Origin: JAFDWI01 sp963764215
GTDB taxonomy: Bacteria > Actinomycetota > Acidimicrobiia > Acidimicrobiales > Iamiaceae
Reading direction: 5' to 3'
DNA: 64,000 nucleotides
Assembly: GCA_963764215.1 (NCBI GenBank)
Contig: CAVXRS010000008.1
Span: 1-64,000, forward strand
The notes beneath the pieces were generated by a model. It made no database searches. It was not told the origin of the DNA and worked only from the letters and a program-made list of their open reading frames with translations. The number at the start of each line of letters is the position of its first letter. Within the stretch, counting starts at the first letter, position 1. This document shows positions 34,829-44,286 of this stretch, one piece after another. Position numbers and translations under genes: made by a program.

Positions 34829-35711
34829 GTGGCTGCGTCCGAAAATCTGCGCCTCGCGTACGTCATCTCGGCGTACCGACTCCCGTCGCAGTTGATCAGA
34901 CTCATCGATCTGCTCGACGGGCCCGAATGCGTTCTTCGTGGTCTCGGTGGACCGGCACACCGACGCCGCGACGTTCGCCGCGATGCACACCCCCTTCGAG
35001 GGGCGTCGGAACGTGCATTTTCTGCCGCGTCGTTCGAGCCCGTATCGCAGCTTCGGTCATGTCCGCTCCACGCTCGGTGGCATCGCCCATCTGCGTCGTG
35101 CCGGAATCGCATTCGACTACCTGTCGGTCCTGACCGGACAGGACCTGCCCATCAAGCCGATCCGTGTGATCGCCGAACGCCTGGCGGCGGCGGACGGCGC
35201 AGGCTTCATGGAACATTTTCCGCTCCCCGACGAGCGGTGGTCGGGGGGTGGTCTGAACCGGTTCTCGAGCGTGTTCGTTCACACCCATCGTCGTCACGGT
35301 TCGATCGGTCGCCGCCGGTTCGGTGGGCTGATCGCCCGGGAGTACCCCTTTGCCCAGCGACCTTACGGAGGTTCCGGGTACTGGACCCTTCCCCGCGCCC
35401 AGATCGACTACATCGACGACTTCGTCCGACAGAACCCGAGCTTCCTGCGCTTCTTCCGCACGACCGACATGCCCGACGAGACGTTCTTCCACACGATCCT
35501 GATGAACTCCCCGCACGCCGGGGACATCCGGGACGACGACCTGCGTTGCATCGACTGGACGGACCGCAGCGAGCTGCCGAAGATCTTCCGGAGCGACGAT
35601 TTCTCCACGTTGGCGACGAGCGACGACCTGTTCGCCCGCAAGTTCGACGTGGGCGTGGATGCCGCGATCATCGAACGGGTGGTGACCCAACTGGTGGGTT
35701 CGTCGTCCTGA
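34829..35711 (+). CDS. Beta-1,6-N-acetylglucosaminyltransferase-like (core-2/I-branching) protein (frameshifted)
   Basis: About 293 residues. RLAYVISAYRLPSQLIRLIDLL then, after a frame change near 34918-34925, FVVSVDRHTDAATF, then YLSVLTGQDLPIKP. The segment SGYWTLPRAQIDYIDDFV and the DMPDETFFHTILMNS stretch match the Branch (core-2/I-branching, GT14) family, in which bacterial members are common. GTG 34829 has GAGGAGGG upstream. The protein would transfer a sugar to a cell-surface glycan; donor and acceptor are unknown. It lies next to the GT-C-like gene, so the two may serve one glycan pathway. Confidence 0.8.
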
Positions 35712-35729
35712 GTGGCCGCCCGGCGACTC

Positions 35730-36161
35730 TCAGCGGCAACGGGCGCAGACGCCGACGAGGTCGAGCTGATGATCGAACGCGTCGAAGTCGTACCGTTCGG
35801 CGACGCCGCGCAGACGGGCGCCGAGGTCGCCCTCGAGATCGTCGGGCATGACGAAGTCGGTGACCCGTCCGCAGCGCTCGCACACGAGATGGTGGTGATG
35901 TTCGGTGAGCTGCTCGGCGAGTTCGTACCTGGCGAAATCGTCCGGTCCGACGAATCGGCGGACCACACCGGCCCGTTCCAGCACCGTCAGATTGCGGTAG
36001 GCGGACGACTGGGCGAGCCCGGTGCAGGCCTGGAGCAGATCGTTGATGCTCAGGGGGCCATCGGCCGCGGCCAGTGCGGCCACGATCAGGCGCCGACCGC
36101 TGGTGTAGCGCTGATGATCGTTGCGAAGCCGATCCCCGGCGGTGGCGTGCACGTCCGACAT
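35730..36161 (-). CDS. Fur family transcriptional regulator
   Basis: A 143-residue metalloregulator. The winged helix (TSGRRLIVAALAAADGPLSI to SSAYRNLTVLERAGVV) and the C-terminal dimer domain with HHHHLVCERCGRVTDF and GVCARCR are typical. The Cys pairs hold structural zinc and the histidines sense Fe or Zn. It is convergent with the GT14-like gene and divergent from the FrnE-like gene by 115 bases. The metal specificity cannot be read from the sequence. Confidence 0.93.
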   Translation of the reverse strand: MSDVHATAGDRLRNDHQRYTSGRRLIVAALAAADGPLSINDLLQACTGLAQSSAYRNLTVLERAGVVRRFVGPDDFARYELAEQLTEHHHHLVCERCGRVTDFVMPDDLEGDLGARLRGVAERYDFDAFDHQLDLVGVCARCR

Positions 36162-36276
36162 GGTGACCAACGTAGCGGCGGGTTCGCCGGCCACGGCGGT
36201 GGAATGCGGCGGCGGGTCGAGCGGTTGCACCAACGGCGAGTTCGACAGCGGACTCCCGGTCAGTGAGGATGAGGTG

Positions 36277-36921
36277 ATGTTGGTCGAGATCTGGTCCGAT
36301 GTGGTCTGTCCGTGGTGTGCGATCGGTCGGGCCCGCTTCGCCGCGGCTCTCGAGAGCTTCGCCCACCGGGACGAGGTCGAGGTGGTGCTGCGAAGCTTCG
36401 AACTCGACCCGACGGCGCCGGCCCGTCGCGCCGGGTCGCCCGCCGAGCAGATCGCCGCCAAGTACGGCATCAGCGTGGAGGCCGCACGACGGTCCCAGGA
36501 CCATCTGGTCGAGGTCGCCGCGCTGGACGGTCTCGACTTCGACTACTCCAAGGTCCAGTCGGGCAACACCTTCGACGCGCACCGCCTCTTGCACTTCGCA
36601 CGCGAGCGTGGTTGTGAGGCCGAGTTCGCCGACGCGCTCATGGAAGGCTTCTTCGGCGCAGGTCTCGCAGTGGGCGAACCCGACGAGTTGGCACCGGTCG
36701 CCACGTCGGTCGGGCTGGCTGCCGACGATGTCGCCGCCGTGCTCGCGGGCGACGCCTATGCCGATGCCGTTCGGGCAGACGAGACCCGGGCACGGGAGCT
36801 GGACATCACCGGTGTGCCGTTCTTCCTGATCGAGGGGCGCTTCGCGATTCCCGGAGCCCAGAGCATCGAGCGGTTCAACATGGGACTGGATCGGGCCTGG
36901 GACAAGCTCGCCGCGGCCTGA
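36277..36921 (+). CDS. DsbA/FrnE-like oxidoreductase
   Basis: A 214-residue thioredoxin-fold protein. The start EIWSDVVCPWCAIGRARF holds the CPWC active site, and DITGVPFFLIEGRFAIPGAQ is the cis-proline region. It belongs to the DsbA/FrnE (2-hydroxychromene-2-carboxylate isomerase-like) family and has no signal peptide, so it acts in the cytoplasm, as FrnE does in oxidative stress. ATG 36277 follows GAGG; a GTG at 36274 is in frame. The Fur gene lies divergently upstream. Confidence 0.92.
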   Translation: MLVEIWSDVVCPWCAIGRARFAAALESFAHRDEVEVVLRSFELDPTAPARRAGSPAEQIAAKYGISVEAARRSQDHLVEVAALDGLDFDYSKVQSGNTFDAHRLLHFARERGCEAEFADALMEGFFGAGLAVGEPDELAPVATSVGLAADDVAAVLAGDAYADAVRADETRARELDITGVPFFLIEGRFAIPGAQSIERFNMGLDRAWDKLAAA

Positions 36922-37005
36922 TGGTCGCACGTGGCCCGGTGGCTCGCTTCACCCGGGTCGATGCGCGTCGGCGCAGGTTTCGACCGGTCGAGTAGGTTGC
37001 CCTTC

Positions 37006-38025
37006 GTGCACGGGCTGCGACGACGGTTTCCGGCGTTCCTCGGTGCGCTGCTCCTGGTAGTTGCCGGGTCGTGTTCGTCGTCCCGGTCGGCGTCCGCGCC
37101 GTCGGAGTCGACGTCGGTCACGACCTCGACGGCGGGTCTGACCCGGGCGACAGGGTCCTGGGGAGTCGGTCGCAAGGACGTCACGTTCGTCGATTCGTCC
37201 CGGAACACGGCGGGCAACAAGGACGACCATCTCGCACCCGTCCAGGGACGGACGTTGAAGACCATGATCCTGTACCCGACGACCGATGGTTCCGACGACG
37301 GTACCGATTCCCGGCACCCTGTTGCGCCCGGTCGCTTCCCCCTGTTCGCCTTCGCGCACGGGGTCACCGCGTCCGGACCGGCCTACGAGCGGATACTGCG
37401 CAAGGTCGCGGCGGCGGGGTTCGTGGTGGCGGCCCCGACCTTTCCGCTCACGAGTGGCCCTCGGGGGTGGCACAACCTCGCCGACGTGGTCAACCAACCC
37501 GCGGACATGGCTTTCGTCATCAAGCAGGTGCTCCGGGAGTCGGCGGCCACCCAGGGTCTGCTCGCCGGCCATCTCGATCCCGATGCCGTCGCCGTGGGTG
37601 GCCACTCGCTGGGGGCGATCACGTCGCTGTTGTCGTACAACACCTGCTGTCGGATCCCGAACGTGAAGGCCGTGGTCGCGACGAGCGGCATGTTGCTTCC
37701 GACCAGACGGGGCAACTTCGACGATCCGCCAAGGGATCGCCCGCTGTTGCTCCTCCACGGTGAGCAGGACACGACCGTCCCCTACGACGCGGGCAGCAAG
37801 AACGCCTTCGCGGAGCTCAAAGGGGTGCCCCGGGCACTGGTCAGCTTTCCCGATGCGACGCACGTCGGCGTGCTCATCTCCAAGTCGTACGTGCCGAGCG
37901 TCGTGGCGTTCCTGAATCTCGAACTCCGCCACGATCCGACCCAGTGGAAGCAGCTCGGGGGAGAGATCTCGAGCAACGGTGATGCGACGATCCGGGTGGC
38001 CGGTGGTCTGCCCCCACCGCGGTGA
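37006..38025 (+). CDS. Secreted lipoprotein alpha/beta hydrolase
   Basis: About 339 residues. Signal with lipobox (LLLVVAGSC, cysteine near 22). The hydrolase core has the oxyanion segment FAFAHGVTASGP, the nucleophile VAVGGHSLGAITSLLSYN, an Asp in LLLHGEQDTTVPYD and a His in FPDATHVGV. The overall form is like platelet-activating-factor acetylhydrolase-type or dienelactone-like esterases. The substrate is unknown. GTG 37006 gives a proper signal peptide; an earlier start (36931) would put 25 unlikely residues before it. It ends 7 bases before modA, so it may read into the molybdate operon. Confidence 0.82.
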   Translation: MHGLRRRFPAFLGALLLVVAGSCSSSRSASAPSESTSVTTSTAGLTRATGSWGVGRKDVTFVDSSRNTAGNKDDHLAPVQGRTLKTMILYPTTDGSDDGTDSRHPVAPGRFPLFAFAHGVTASGPAYERILRKVAAAGFVVAAPTFPLTSGPRGWHNLADVVNQPADMAFVIKQVLRESAATQGLLAGHLDPDAVAVGGHSLGAITSLLSYNTCCRIPNVKAVVATSGMLLPTRRGNFDDPPRDRPLLLLHGEQDTTVPYDAGSKNAFAELKGVPRALVSFPDATHVGVLISKSYVPSVVAFLNLELRHDPTQWKQLGGEISSNGDATIRVAGGLPPPR

Positions 38026-38032
38026 TCTCCGC

Positions 38033-38827
38033 ATGCGGCCGACACCTTGGAACGTCTGCTCGCTGGTCGTGCTGGCACTGACGCTCGTGGCCGCGGCCTG
38101 TTCGTCGGACCACGGCGGGGCAGGGCCGACGGATCAGCACGCGCTGCAGGGCTCGATCACCGTGGCCGCGGCCGCGTCGCTCCACGGGGTGTTCACCGAG
38201 CTCGGCGCCGACTTCACAAGGTCCCATCCGGCAACGCACGTCGAGTTCAGTTTCGGATCCTCCGGGGTGCTCGAAGCGCAGCTCGCACAAGGCGCGCCGG
38301 CGGACGTGTTCGCGTCGGCCGACGCCGAGGTCATGGCCCACGCCCGCCGCGACGATCTGTTGGCGACGGCCCCGGTGGTCTTCGCCCGGAATCGGCTGGA
38401 GATGGTCACCAAGCCGCACAATCCCGGCGACATCCAGAGCCTCGACGATCTGCGGCGAGCCGACGTCGTGGCTCTGTGCGCCCTGGAGGCGCCGTGTGGC
38501 GCCAAAGCAGCGGAGGCCCTTCGCCGGGCCGGCGTCCATCTGGCCACCGCGCACATCACCCGCGCCCAGGACGTGAAGGCGACCCTGCGCCAGGTCACCT
38601 TCGGGGACGCCGAGGCGGCGATCGTCTACGTCACCGATGCGCGCACGGTGGGCGACCGGGCCACCGCCGTGACCATCGCGCCGCGCCACAACGTGGAGAC
38701 CGACTATCCGATGGCGGTGGTGCGCGGCACGCACCACGAGGCGCTCGCCCGGGCCTGGATCGACTATGTGCTGGGGCGGGCGGGTGCGCGGGTGCTGCGA
38801 CGCGCCGGCTTTGCGGCCCCGGGCTGA
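38033..38827 (+). CDS. modA: Molybdate ABC transporter substrate-binding lipoprotein
   Basis: A 264-residue lipoprotein (lipobox LVAAAC, Cys near 23) of the ModA family that captures molybdate or tungstate. Typical segments are VAAAASLHGVFTELGADF, FSFGSSGVLEAQLAQGAPADVFASAD, YVTDARTV and the closing LARAWIDYVLG. The Ser and Tyr ligands for the oxyanion are expected in the first, second and YVTD segments. It is followed after 3 bases by modB and 0.8 kb later by modC. Confidence 0.95.
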   Translation: MRPTPWNVCSLVVLALTLVAAACSSDHGGAGPTDQHALQGSITVAAAASLHGVFTELGADFTRSHPATHVEFSFGSSGVLEAQLAQGAPADVFASADAEVMAHARRDDLLATAPVVFARNRLEMVTKPHNPGDIQSLDDLRRADVVALCALEAPCGAKAAEALRRAGVHLATAHITRAQDVKATLRQVTFGDAEAAIVYVTDARTVGDRATAVTIAPRHNVETDYPMAVVRGTHHEALARAWIDYVLGRAGARVLRRAGFAAPG

Positions 38828-38830
38828 TCG

Positions 38831-39646
38831 GTGCCGATGAAGCGTCGACGCGTCGAACGGGCGCCCAAGGCCGTGGTCGTGGTCGCGGTGATCACGGTGG
38901 TGTTCCTGGTCCTGCCCCTGGTGGGCCTGTTGCACGAGGTGGCGTGGTCGAGCCTCGGCCATGATCTGTCCACGCCGGTCGCACGTGACGCGCTGCGGTT
39001 GTCGTTGGTCACCTCGGTGGCGGCGACGTGCATCTCGTTGCTGCTGGGGCTTCCGCTCGCCTGGGTGTTGGGACGGTTCCGTTTTCCCGGCCGCAACCTG
39101 GTCCAGACCCTGGCGACGTTGCCGATGGTGATGCCCCCGGTGGTCGCCGGGGTGGCGCTGCTCGGCGCGTTCGGGCGGGAGGGGCTGGTCGGGCGGCCGT
39201 TGTTCTCGCTGTTCGGCGTGCAGGTGACGTACCGGATCACCGCGGCGATCCTCGCGGAGGCGTTCGTGGCGATGCCGTTTCTGGTCATCACGATGGCCGG
39301 GGCGTTCGCCGCGGTGGATCGTCATCCCGAGGAGGTGGCCGCAGATCTGGGGGCGGGGCGGTGGATGGTCTTCCGGCGCCTCACCCTGCCCGCGGTGGCC
39401 CCGTCGCTCGTCGCGGGCGTCGCGTTGTGCTGGGCCCGGGCACTGGGCGAGTTCGGGGCGACGCTGACCTTCGCCGGGAACATCCAGGGGCGCACCCAGA
39501 CCCTGCCGCTCGCCATCGAGCTCGCCCTCCAGGACAACGCCCCGGTGGCCGTGGCGCTGTCGGTCGCGCTGCTCGGCGTGTCGATCGTGGTGCTGGTCGC
39601 GTTGCGGGGCCGCTGGGTGGGGGCGCTCACCGGAGGGTTGCGATGA
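38831..39646 (+). CDS. modB: Molybdate ABC transporter permease
   Basis: A 271-residue permease with about six helices. The EAA loop (AAADLGAGRWMVFRRLTLP) that docks to ModC is clear, and the ALGEFGATLTFAGN segment is diagnostic of molybdate/sulfate permeases. It begins 3 bases after modA. Its TGA stop overlaps the modC ATG, so modC is translationally coupled. Confidence 0.96.
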   Translation: MPMKRRRVERAPKAVVVVAVITVVFLVLPLVGLLHEVAWSSLGHDLSTPVARDALRLSLVTSVAATCISLLLGLPLAWVLGRFRFPGRNLVQTLATLPMVMPPVVAGVALLGAFGREGLVGRPLFSLFGVQVTYRITAAILAEAFVAMPFLVITMAGAFAAVDRHPEEVAADLGAGRWMVFRRLTLPAVAPSLVAGVALCWARALGEFGATLTFAGNIQGRTQTLPLAIELALQDNAPVAVALSVALLGVSIVVLVALRGRWVGALTGGLR

Positions 39647-40428
39647 GTCTGATCGCCGACGTGCGACTGCGGCGGGGCGCGTTCTCCCTGGCCGTCGAGC
39701 TCTCCGTCGGCGCCGCGGAGATCGTCGCGGTGGTCGGGCCCAACGGGGCGGGCAAGTCCACGCTGGTGCGGGCCCTGGCGGGGTTCGAAGCGATCGACGA
39801 GGGGCGCATCACCCTCGACGGGGTGGTGTTGGACGACCCGGCCGACGGAGTCTTCGTTCCCCCACGGGACCGCCCGAGCGGTCTGGTGCCCCAGGATGTC
39901 GCGCTGTTCGATCGTCTGAGCGTGGTCGAGAACGTCGCCTTCGGCCTGCGTGCCCGGGGCATGCCCCGGGCCGCGGCGCGGCAGCAAGCCGCGGGTTGGC
40001 TGGATCGGATCGGTCTCGCCGGCCGGGGCGAGGAGCGGCCGGGGGAGCTGTCGGGCGGCCAGGCCCAGCGGGTGGGACTCGCCCGCACTCTGGCGGTGCA
40101 GCCGCGGCTGGTGCTGTTGGACGAACCGATGGCCGCGCTCGATGCCGAACGGCGGGCGGCGATGCGTTCGGATCTGCGCACGCTGCTCACCGGTTTCGGC
40201 GGCCCGTCGGTGCTGGTGACCCATGACGTGGCCGACGCGGCAGCAGTTGCCGATCGGGTGGCCGTGATCGAAGATGGACGGATGGTGCGTTCGGGCCGGC
40301 TCGACGAGGTGCTCGCCGACCCGGGGACGCCGTATCTCGCGGAACTGGCTCGCACGGCGGGGCTGGGTCGATCCGGGGGCTCGTCGGAGCCGGATGAGGG
40401 CCTGATGGGGAAGGCTGAGGATGGCTGA
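39643..40428 (+). CDS. modC: Molybdate ABC transporter ATP-binding protein
   Basis: A 261-residue ATPase that powers molybdate import. Walker A GPNGAGKSTLV, signature LSGGQAQRVGLARTL, Walker B LVLLDEPMAALD and the switch histidine in VLVTHDVADA are present. The C-terminal MOP/regulatory domain of E. coli ModC is missing; the protein ends soon after the ATPase. The start ATG overlaps the modB stop, and moaC starts 8 bases before its end. Confidence 0.95.
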   Translation: MSLIADVRLRRGAFSLAVELSVGAAEIVAVVGPNGAGKSTLVRALAGFEAIDEGRITLDGVVLDDPADGVFVPPRDRPSGLVPQDVALFDRLSVVENVAFGLRARGMPRAAARQQAAGWLDRIGLAGRGEERPGELSGGQAQRVGLARTLAVQPRLVLLDEPMAALDAERRAAMRSDLRTLLTGFGGPSVLVTHDVADAAAVADRVAVIEDGRMVRSGRLDEVLADPGTPYLAELARTAGLGRSGGSSEPDEGLMGKAEDG

Positions 40429-40906
40429 GGAACCGACGCTCACCCACCTCGACGCCCAGGGCAGCGCGCACATGGTGGACGTCACGGCCAAGCCGTGGAC
40501 CCGGCGGGTGGCGGTCGCCCGTGGGCGGGTGACGAGCTCGTGTGCTGTTGCGGCCGTGTTGGCGGCCGCGGGCACCGACGTGGTCGCCGCGGCACGGGTG
40601 GCCGGGGTGAGTGCGGCGAAGGTGGCGTGGGATCTGATCCCGTTGTGTCATCCGATCCGACTGCTCGGCACCGAGGTGGCGATCGACGTGTCCGATCACG
40701 TCGTGGCGATCGAGGCGGTGACCGAGGTGGTCGCCCCGACCGGGGTGGAGATGGAGGCGCTCACCGCGTGCTGTGTGGCGGGCCTGGTGCTGGTGCAGGC
40801 GCTGGCGCCGGTCGATCCGGCAGCGTCGCTGACCGGCGTGGAGCTGGTGCGAAAGGAAGGCGGCCGGTCGGGGACCTGGGTCCGTGGGGATTCGCCGGGG
40901 ACCTGA
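40421..40906 (+). CDS. moaC: Cyclic pyranopterin monophosphate synthase MoaC
   Basis: A 161-residue enzyme that, after MoaA, makes cyclic pyranopterin monophosphate from the GTP-derived intermediate. KVAWDLIPLCHPIRLL and TGVEMEALTACCVAGL are family signatures; the lysine in ELVRKEGGRSG is the catalytic one. The ATG overlaps the modC end by 8 bases, joining uptake and cofactor synthesis in one unit. Confidence 0.95.
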   Translation: MAEEPTLTHLDAQGSAHMVDVTAKPWTRRVAVARGRVTSSCAVAAVLAAAGTDVVAAARVAGVSAAKVAWDLIPLCHPIRLLGTEVAIDVSDHVVAIEAVTEVVAPTGVEMEALTACCVAGLVLVQALAPVDPAASLTGVELVRKEGGRSGTWVRGDSPGT

Positions 40907-40980
40907 GCGGGCCGGGCTGGGCTGGTGGCTGCGGGGCGAGGTCCGGGCCTGTGGCTGGATCGGGTTTCTGCAGCGGGTCG

Positions 40981-41009
40981 TTGACATTTGGGCGAGAAAC
41001 GTCAATACT
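40981..41009 (+). promoter_or_regulatory. Strong sigma-70-type promoter for the secreted protein gene
   Basis: A perfect -35 TTGACA (40981-40986), a 17-base spacer and -10 AATACT (41004-41009). Transcription would start near 41016, leaving about 38 bases of leader before the GTG at 41054. Confidence 0.65.
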
Positions 41010-41053
41010 CACCCGGTCATTTACCACGAGAAGCGATTGAAGGCGGGGTTCCG

Positions 41054-42958
41054 GTGAAGAGGGTACTTGCAGTCTCAGCGGTCATGTCACTCACCATTGC
41101 GTTGACGTGGTCGGCAAGTTCGACGCCGTTCGCGCCCCGGACCGCCGCAGCAGCTGATCCTGTTTCGGTGCAATCCACATTGGCCATTCAGGGCGGTGAC
41201 GTCCCGGCCCCACCGGGGATCGCGCGGGATGGCGGTCTGACCGGCGTGGTCACCAACGGCACGGGCTCTGCGAGCACGTCTCAAGTCGTCTGGGCGTTCG
41301 GCGATACCGCCTGTCCGACATCAGGCGTCTTTCCGTGCACCGACAATTCGTATGCCACGGGGGTTCCTACCCTCGACTACCAGAACAACAATCTCGACGC
41401 GAGCGGCGACCCGAGTGCGCCACTGATGACTTGTCCGTTCTCCAACCCCACGAATGGCCGCGCTTACCGCTGTTGGCCTTCAGGGTTCGCGAACCAATCC
41501 GACGGCTCGACGACTGCCTTTGCCGATCTCGTCGATGTCTATTCGACAACCGAGAACGGCAAACAGACGCTCCACATCGATCCGCACGGTGAAGTGGCCT
41601 ACCAGTACACGTACGGGACGCAGACACCGTCCGGATCGCCGGTCCAGGTATTCGGCGACAACGACTGCGGATGGACGAAGCCATTCCAAGGGCTGGGCAA
41701 CGACGGAAACACGTACACGTTCCTCACCGCCGACCCGTCGACCACGGCAAAACCCGACTGTCCAGCTGAGAATGACGCCAACGAGGTCCGGTTCGCACGG
41801 GTTCCTGTTGGTAGCGAGCTCGACAAGAGCAAGTATCAGTACTACGACGCGAACAGCGGGACCTGGACATCTACCGAAGGCGATGCGTCGGGCAGTTGGA
41901 CGCCGGTACACGGCAGCTCATTCCACGTCTACGGATCCATTGCGTGGAATCCCTATCTGAACCAGTACCTGGCCATGGTCGGCGGATGCGGGATCGTGGG
42001 CTACGACTGCGGCAACCAGATCACCTTCTACACGGCCTCGTCCGTCGAAGGACCGTGGACCCAGTCTTCTGCTAGCCAGGCACTGCCCGAGTGCACTCCG
42101 ACGAATCCCGGATCGGGATCGACGGCCCCGTGCGGCTTCGGCATCTACGCGTTCAGCCAGCACCCGGAACTCCAGGCCGGGAATGGTCGAGTAATCGAGA
42201 TCTCGTACTACGACAGTGCCACAGGACGGATCAAGACCGAAAGCATTGTCCTCAACCCGGACGCCTCCACGGCATCCGACCTGGTCGCCAACCTCTACCA
42301 GGACCTGACCGGTCAGCAGATCGGTGCGTCCGAGCAGTCCAGCCTCGTCGCGGCGCTCGAATCCGGCTCCTCGCTGAGCGCACTCGGCGATCAGATCACC
42401 GCGGACGAGCCGCTCTACTACATCAACCACATGATGACCGGGCTGATCGAGTCGGTCTACGATCGTGCGCCTCAAGGCACCGAAGTGCACGACACGTTCA
42501 CCCAGATGATCTCGCCGGGTTCATCCTGGAACACCGTGGAGGCGTCACTGTTCGCCTCGTCGACGTTCGTCGATGCCCATACCACAGCCAACACCCACTG
42601 TTCGCGGAGCACCGACTTCGACTGCTACATCGAGGGCATCTACCAGATCGCCCTCGGACGTGAGCCGACGGCGAACGAGTACACGCTCTACGAGGCGCTT
42701 GCGGCTCAGGGGTGGACGTACGCGGATTTCGCCACCGCCTTCATGGTGGGACCGAATGGGGTCTCCGATCAGGCGCACCAGCACCAGGTCGCCGAGGAGT
42801 ACCAGGCCGTCTTCGGTCGGGAACCGACGACCGACGAAGTCCAGACCGGCGCCGCCCTGCTGGCAACAGAGCCGTATCAGGCTCCCCCGGCACTCCACAC
42901 GAACATGTACGACACGGCCCAAGGAGTTGCAGCCCTGGCGCCAGCCCTCAATCCCTGA
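41054..42958 (+). CDS. Secreted protein with DUF4185-like N-terminal domain and DUF4214-like repeats
   Basis: A 634-residue exported protein (signal peptide KRVLAVSAVMSLTIALTWSAS). The middle (residues about 60-420) is beta-rich, with WAFGDTACPT and GCGIVGYDCGNQITFYTAS, and resembles the propeller-like DUF4185/glycosidase families. The C-terminal part has repeated helical units: LVANLYQDLTGQQIGASEQ, GIYQIALGREPTANEYTLY and YQAVFGREPTTDEVQTG, as in the DUF4214/phycobilisome-linker-type repeats of secreted proteins. GTG 41054 has AAGGCGGGG upstream. It interrupts the molybdenum cluster. Its GC is only slightly lower than its neighbours. Function unknown; a glycan-binding role is a guess. Confidence 0.75.
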   Translation: MKRVLAVSAVMSLTIALTWSASSTPFAPRTAAAADPVSVQSTLAIQGGDVPAPPGIARDGGLTGVVTNGTGSASTSQVVWAFGDTACPTSGVFPCTDNSYATGVPTLDYQNNNLDASGDPSAPLMTCPFSNPTNGRAYRCWPSGFANQSDGSTTAFADLVDVYSTTENGKQTLHIDPHGEVAYQYTYGTQTPSGSPVQVFGDNDCGWTKPFQGLGNDGNTYTFLTADPSTTAKPDCPAENDANEVRFARVPVGSELDKSKYQYYDANSGTWTSTEGDASGSWTPVHGSSFHVYGSIAWNPYLNQYLAMVGGCGIVGYDCGNQITFYTASSVEGPWTQSSASQALPECTPTNPGSGSTAPCGFGIYAFSQHPELQAGNGRVIEISYYDSATGRIKTESIVLNPDASTASDLVANLYQDLTGQQIGASEQSSLVAALESGSSLSALGDQITADEPLYYINHMMTGLIESVYDRAPQGTEVHDTFTQMISPGSSWNTVEASLFASSTFVDAHTTANTHCSRSTDFDCYIEGIYQIALGREPTANEYTLYEALAAQGWTYADFATAFMVGPNGVSDQAHQHQVAEEYQAVFGREPTTDEVQTGAALLATEPYQAPPALHTNMYDTAQGVAALAPALNP

Positions 42959-42980
42959 TCCGACGGGCGTGCCCCCGAGT

Positions 42981-43489
42981 GGGTGAACCGATGCTCGGCT
43001 CCCACATCCGATAGCGGCGCGATCTCCCGACTCGGCAACGATTCGAGTTCGGGCACGTCGACGTTGCGATCCGGCAAGAGACCGTCAGCCGTGGGGCTGT
43101 TCGCCGGCGAGCAGGGCCAGCGCGTGCGGGAGGACGCCGATGACCGCGGCGAGCGATTCGGTGGCACCGTTGGTCGATCCGGGCACATTGAGGATCAGGC
43201 AGGCTCCCACCGTGCCGGCCACACCCCGGGACAGGCGCCCGAGCGGGCTCGCCGCCCGGGTCGCCTCGGCCAGACCGGGAGCTTCCCGTTCGATGACGGC
43301 ACGGGTGGCTTCGGGGGTCTGATCACGGGGTCCGAATCCGGTCCCCCCGGTGGTGACGATGAGTCCCACAAAGCCCGCGGCAAGGTCCCACAGCTCATTG
43401 GCGACCGAATCGACCTCGTCGGCCACGATCCGCGTTTCGGTGACTTCGAATTCGGCGGCTTCCAAGGCCGCGACCAATGCCGGACCGGA
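42981..43489. repeat. Direct repeat copy A (partial mogA plus 3' flank)
   Basis: This 509-base stretch is repeated at 44287-44794 in the same orientation with roughly 90% identity by eye. It covers the 3' flank and most of the mogA coding sequence. Copy A lacks the first part of the gene. Confidence 0.85.
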
Positions 43490-43562
43490 CCGTCCCCTCG
43501 CCCCGCTGCTGCTCGACGGCGCCGAGGTCGTCGCCGATGACGATCGTGGCGATGCTCGGCGG
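43085..43562 (-). pseudogene. Partial mogA copy lacking a proper N terminus
   Basis: From RSGPALVAALEAAEFEVTET to the end this is nearly identical to the complete mogA at 44390-44860, including IVTTGGTGFGPRDQTPE and ACLILNVPGSTNGATES. Upstream of RSGPAL the reading frame is broken near 43489. A neighbouring frame gives IATIVIGDDLGAVEQQRG, which resembles a diverged MogA start, but no start codon is available. The product is probably non-functional. The downstream end continues with the same 3' flank as the intact copy. Confidence 0.75.
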
Positions 43563-43563
43563 G

Positions 43564-44092
43564 TCAGTTGCTGGCGACGCCGCAGGTCTTCTGGCTGTAC
43601 TCCTTGAGGTTGTTCTCGTGCTTCTGGAATTCGGCCGTGTTGAACGGCTTGGTCGCGTTTTCGAGCGCGGTCGGGTCGAACGTGGTCATCTTCTGGACCT
43701 GGGCGTTGGCCTGGTCGACGACCTTCACGTAGTAGTCGATGTCCGGTTTGAGCGCGGCGGGCACGTCGGCGGCCAGCGCGTGCATGGTGTCGGACATCGC
43801 CGCGAAGCCGCTCTTGAACGCCTTGAGCCTGGCCGCCGGGTCGGTCGACTGGGTACCGGCGAAGAGCGACCCGATGTAATTCTGGGCGGTGATCTGCTTG
43901 ACCTTGTCGCAGAACGAGCCGCTGAGCTTCGCCGTGCCGGAAGTGGTGGTCACGGACATGGCGGTCGAGCCGCTCACGGCCGTGGTGCTGCTGGCCTTGG
44001 TCCCGGTCGATGAGTTCGAGCTGCAGGCGCCGAGCAGACGCGACGCTCGCGACGAGGACGGGGACGACGATCGCCCGACGGATGTTCAGCAT
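43564..44092 (-). CDS. Small secreted lipoprotein of unknown function (frameshifted)
   Basis: The start MLNIRRAIVVPVLVASVA and, after a one-base frame change near 44036-44042, LLGACSSNSSTGTK together form a lipoprotein signal with lipobox LGAC. The mature part of about 145 residues (SFCDKVKQITAQNYIGSLFA to QKTCGVASN) is helical. It has a Cys near each end that could pair. No known family was recognised. It lies between the two mogA copies and reads in the same direction. Confidence 0.65.
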
Positions 44093-44286
44093 GCGACGAC
44101 TCCTTGGAGATGGACGATGCAGGACGACTCTGGCCGCCGGCCTCGTCAGGGATGCTGCGAGATGTTACTGCAGCGCAGGATCTCGGGGGGGCGCAAATGG
44201 TCGAATTCCCGGCGTGTGCACGAAGAGCAGGTCGGGGAAGATCGGGCGGACCCGGGAGGTGCCCGGCGAGCAGCGATTCCCCGACC

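Noticed and set aside
40907..41053. Molybdenum-cofactor riboswitch between moaC and the next gene
   Set aside because: The stretch is short, contains a plain -35/-10 promoter, and shows no extended multi-stem structure by eye; the downstream gene is not a cofactor gene.
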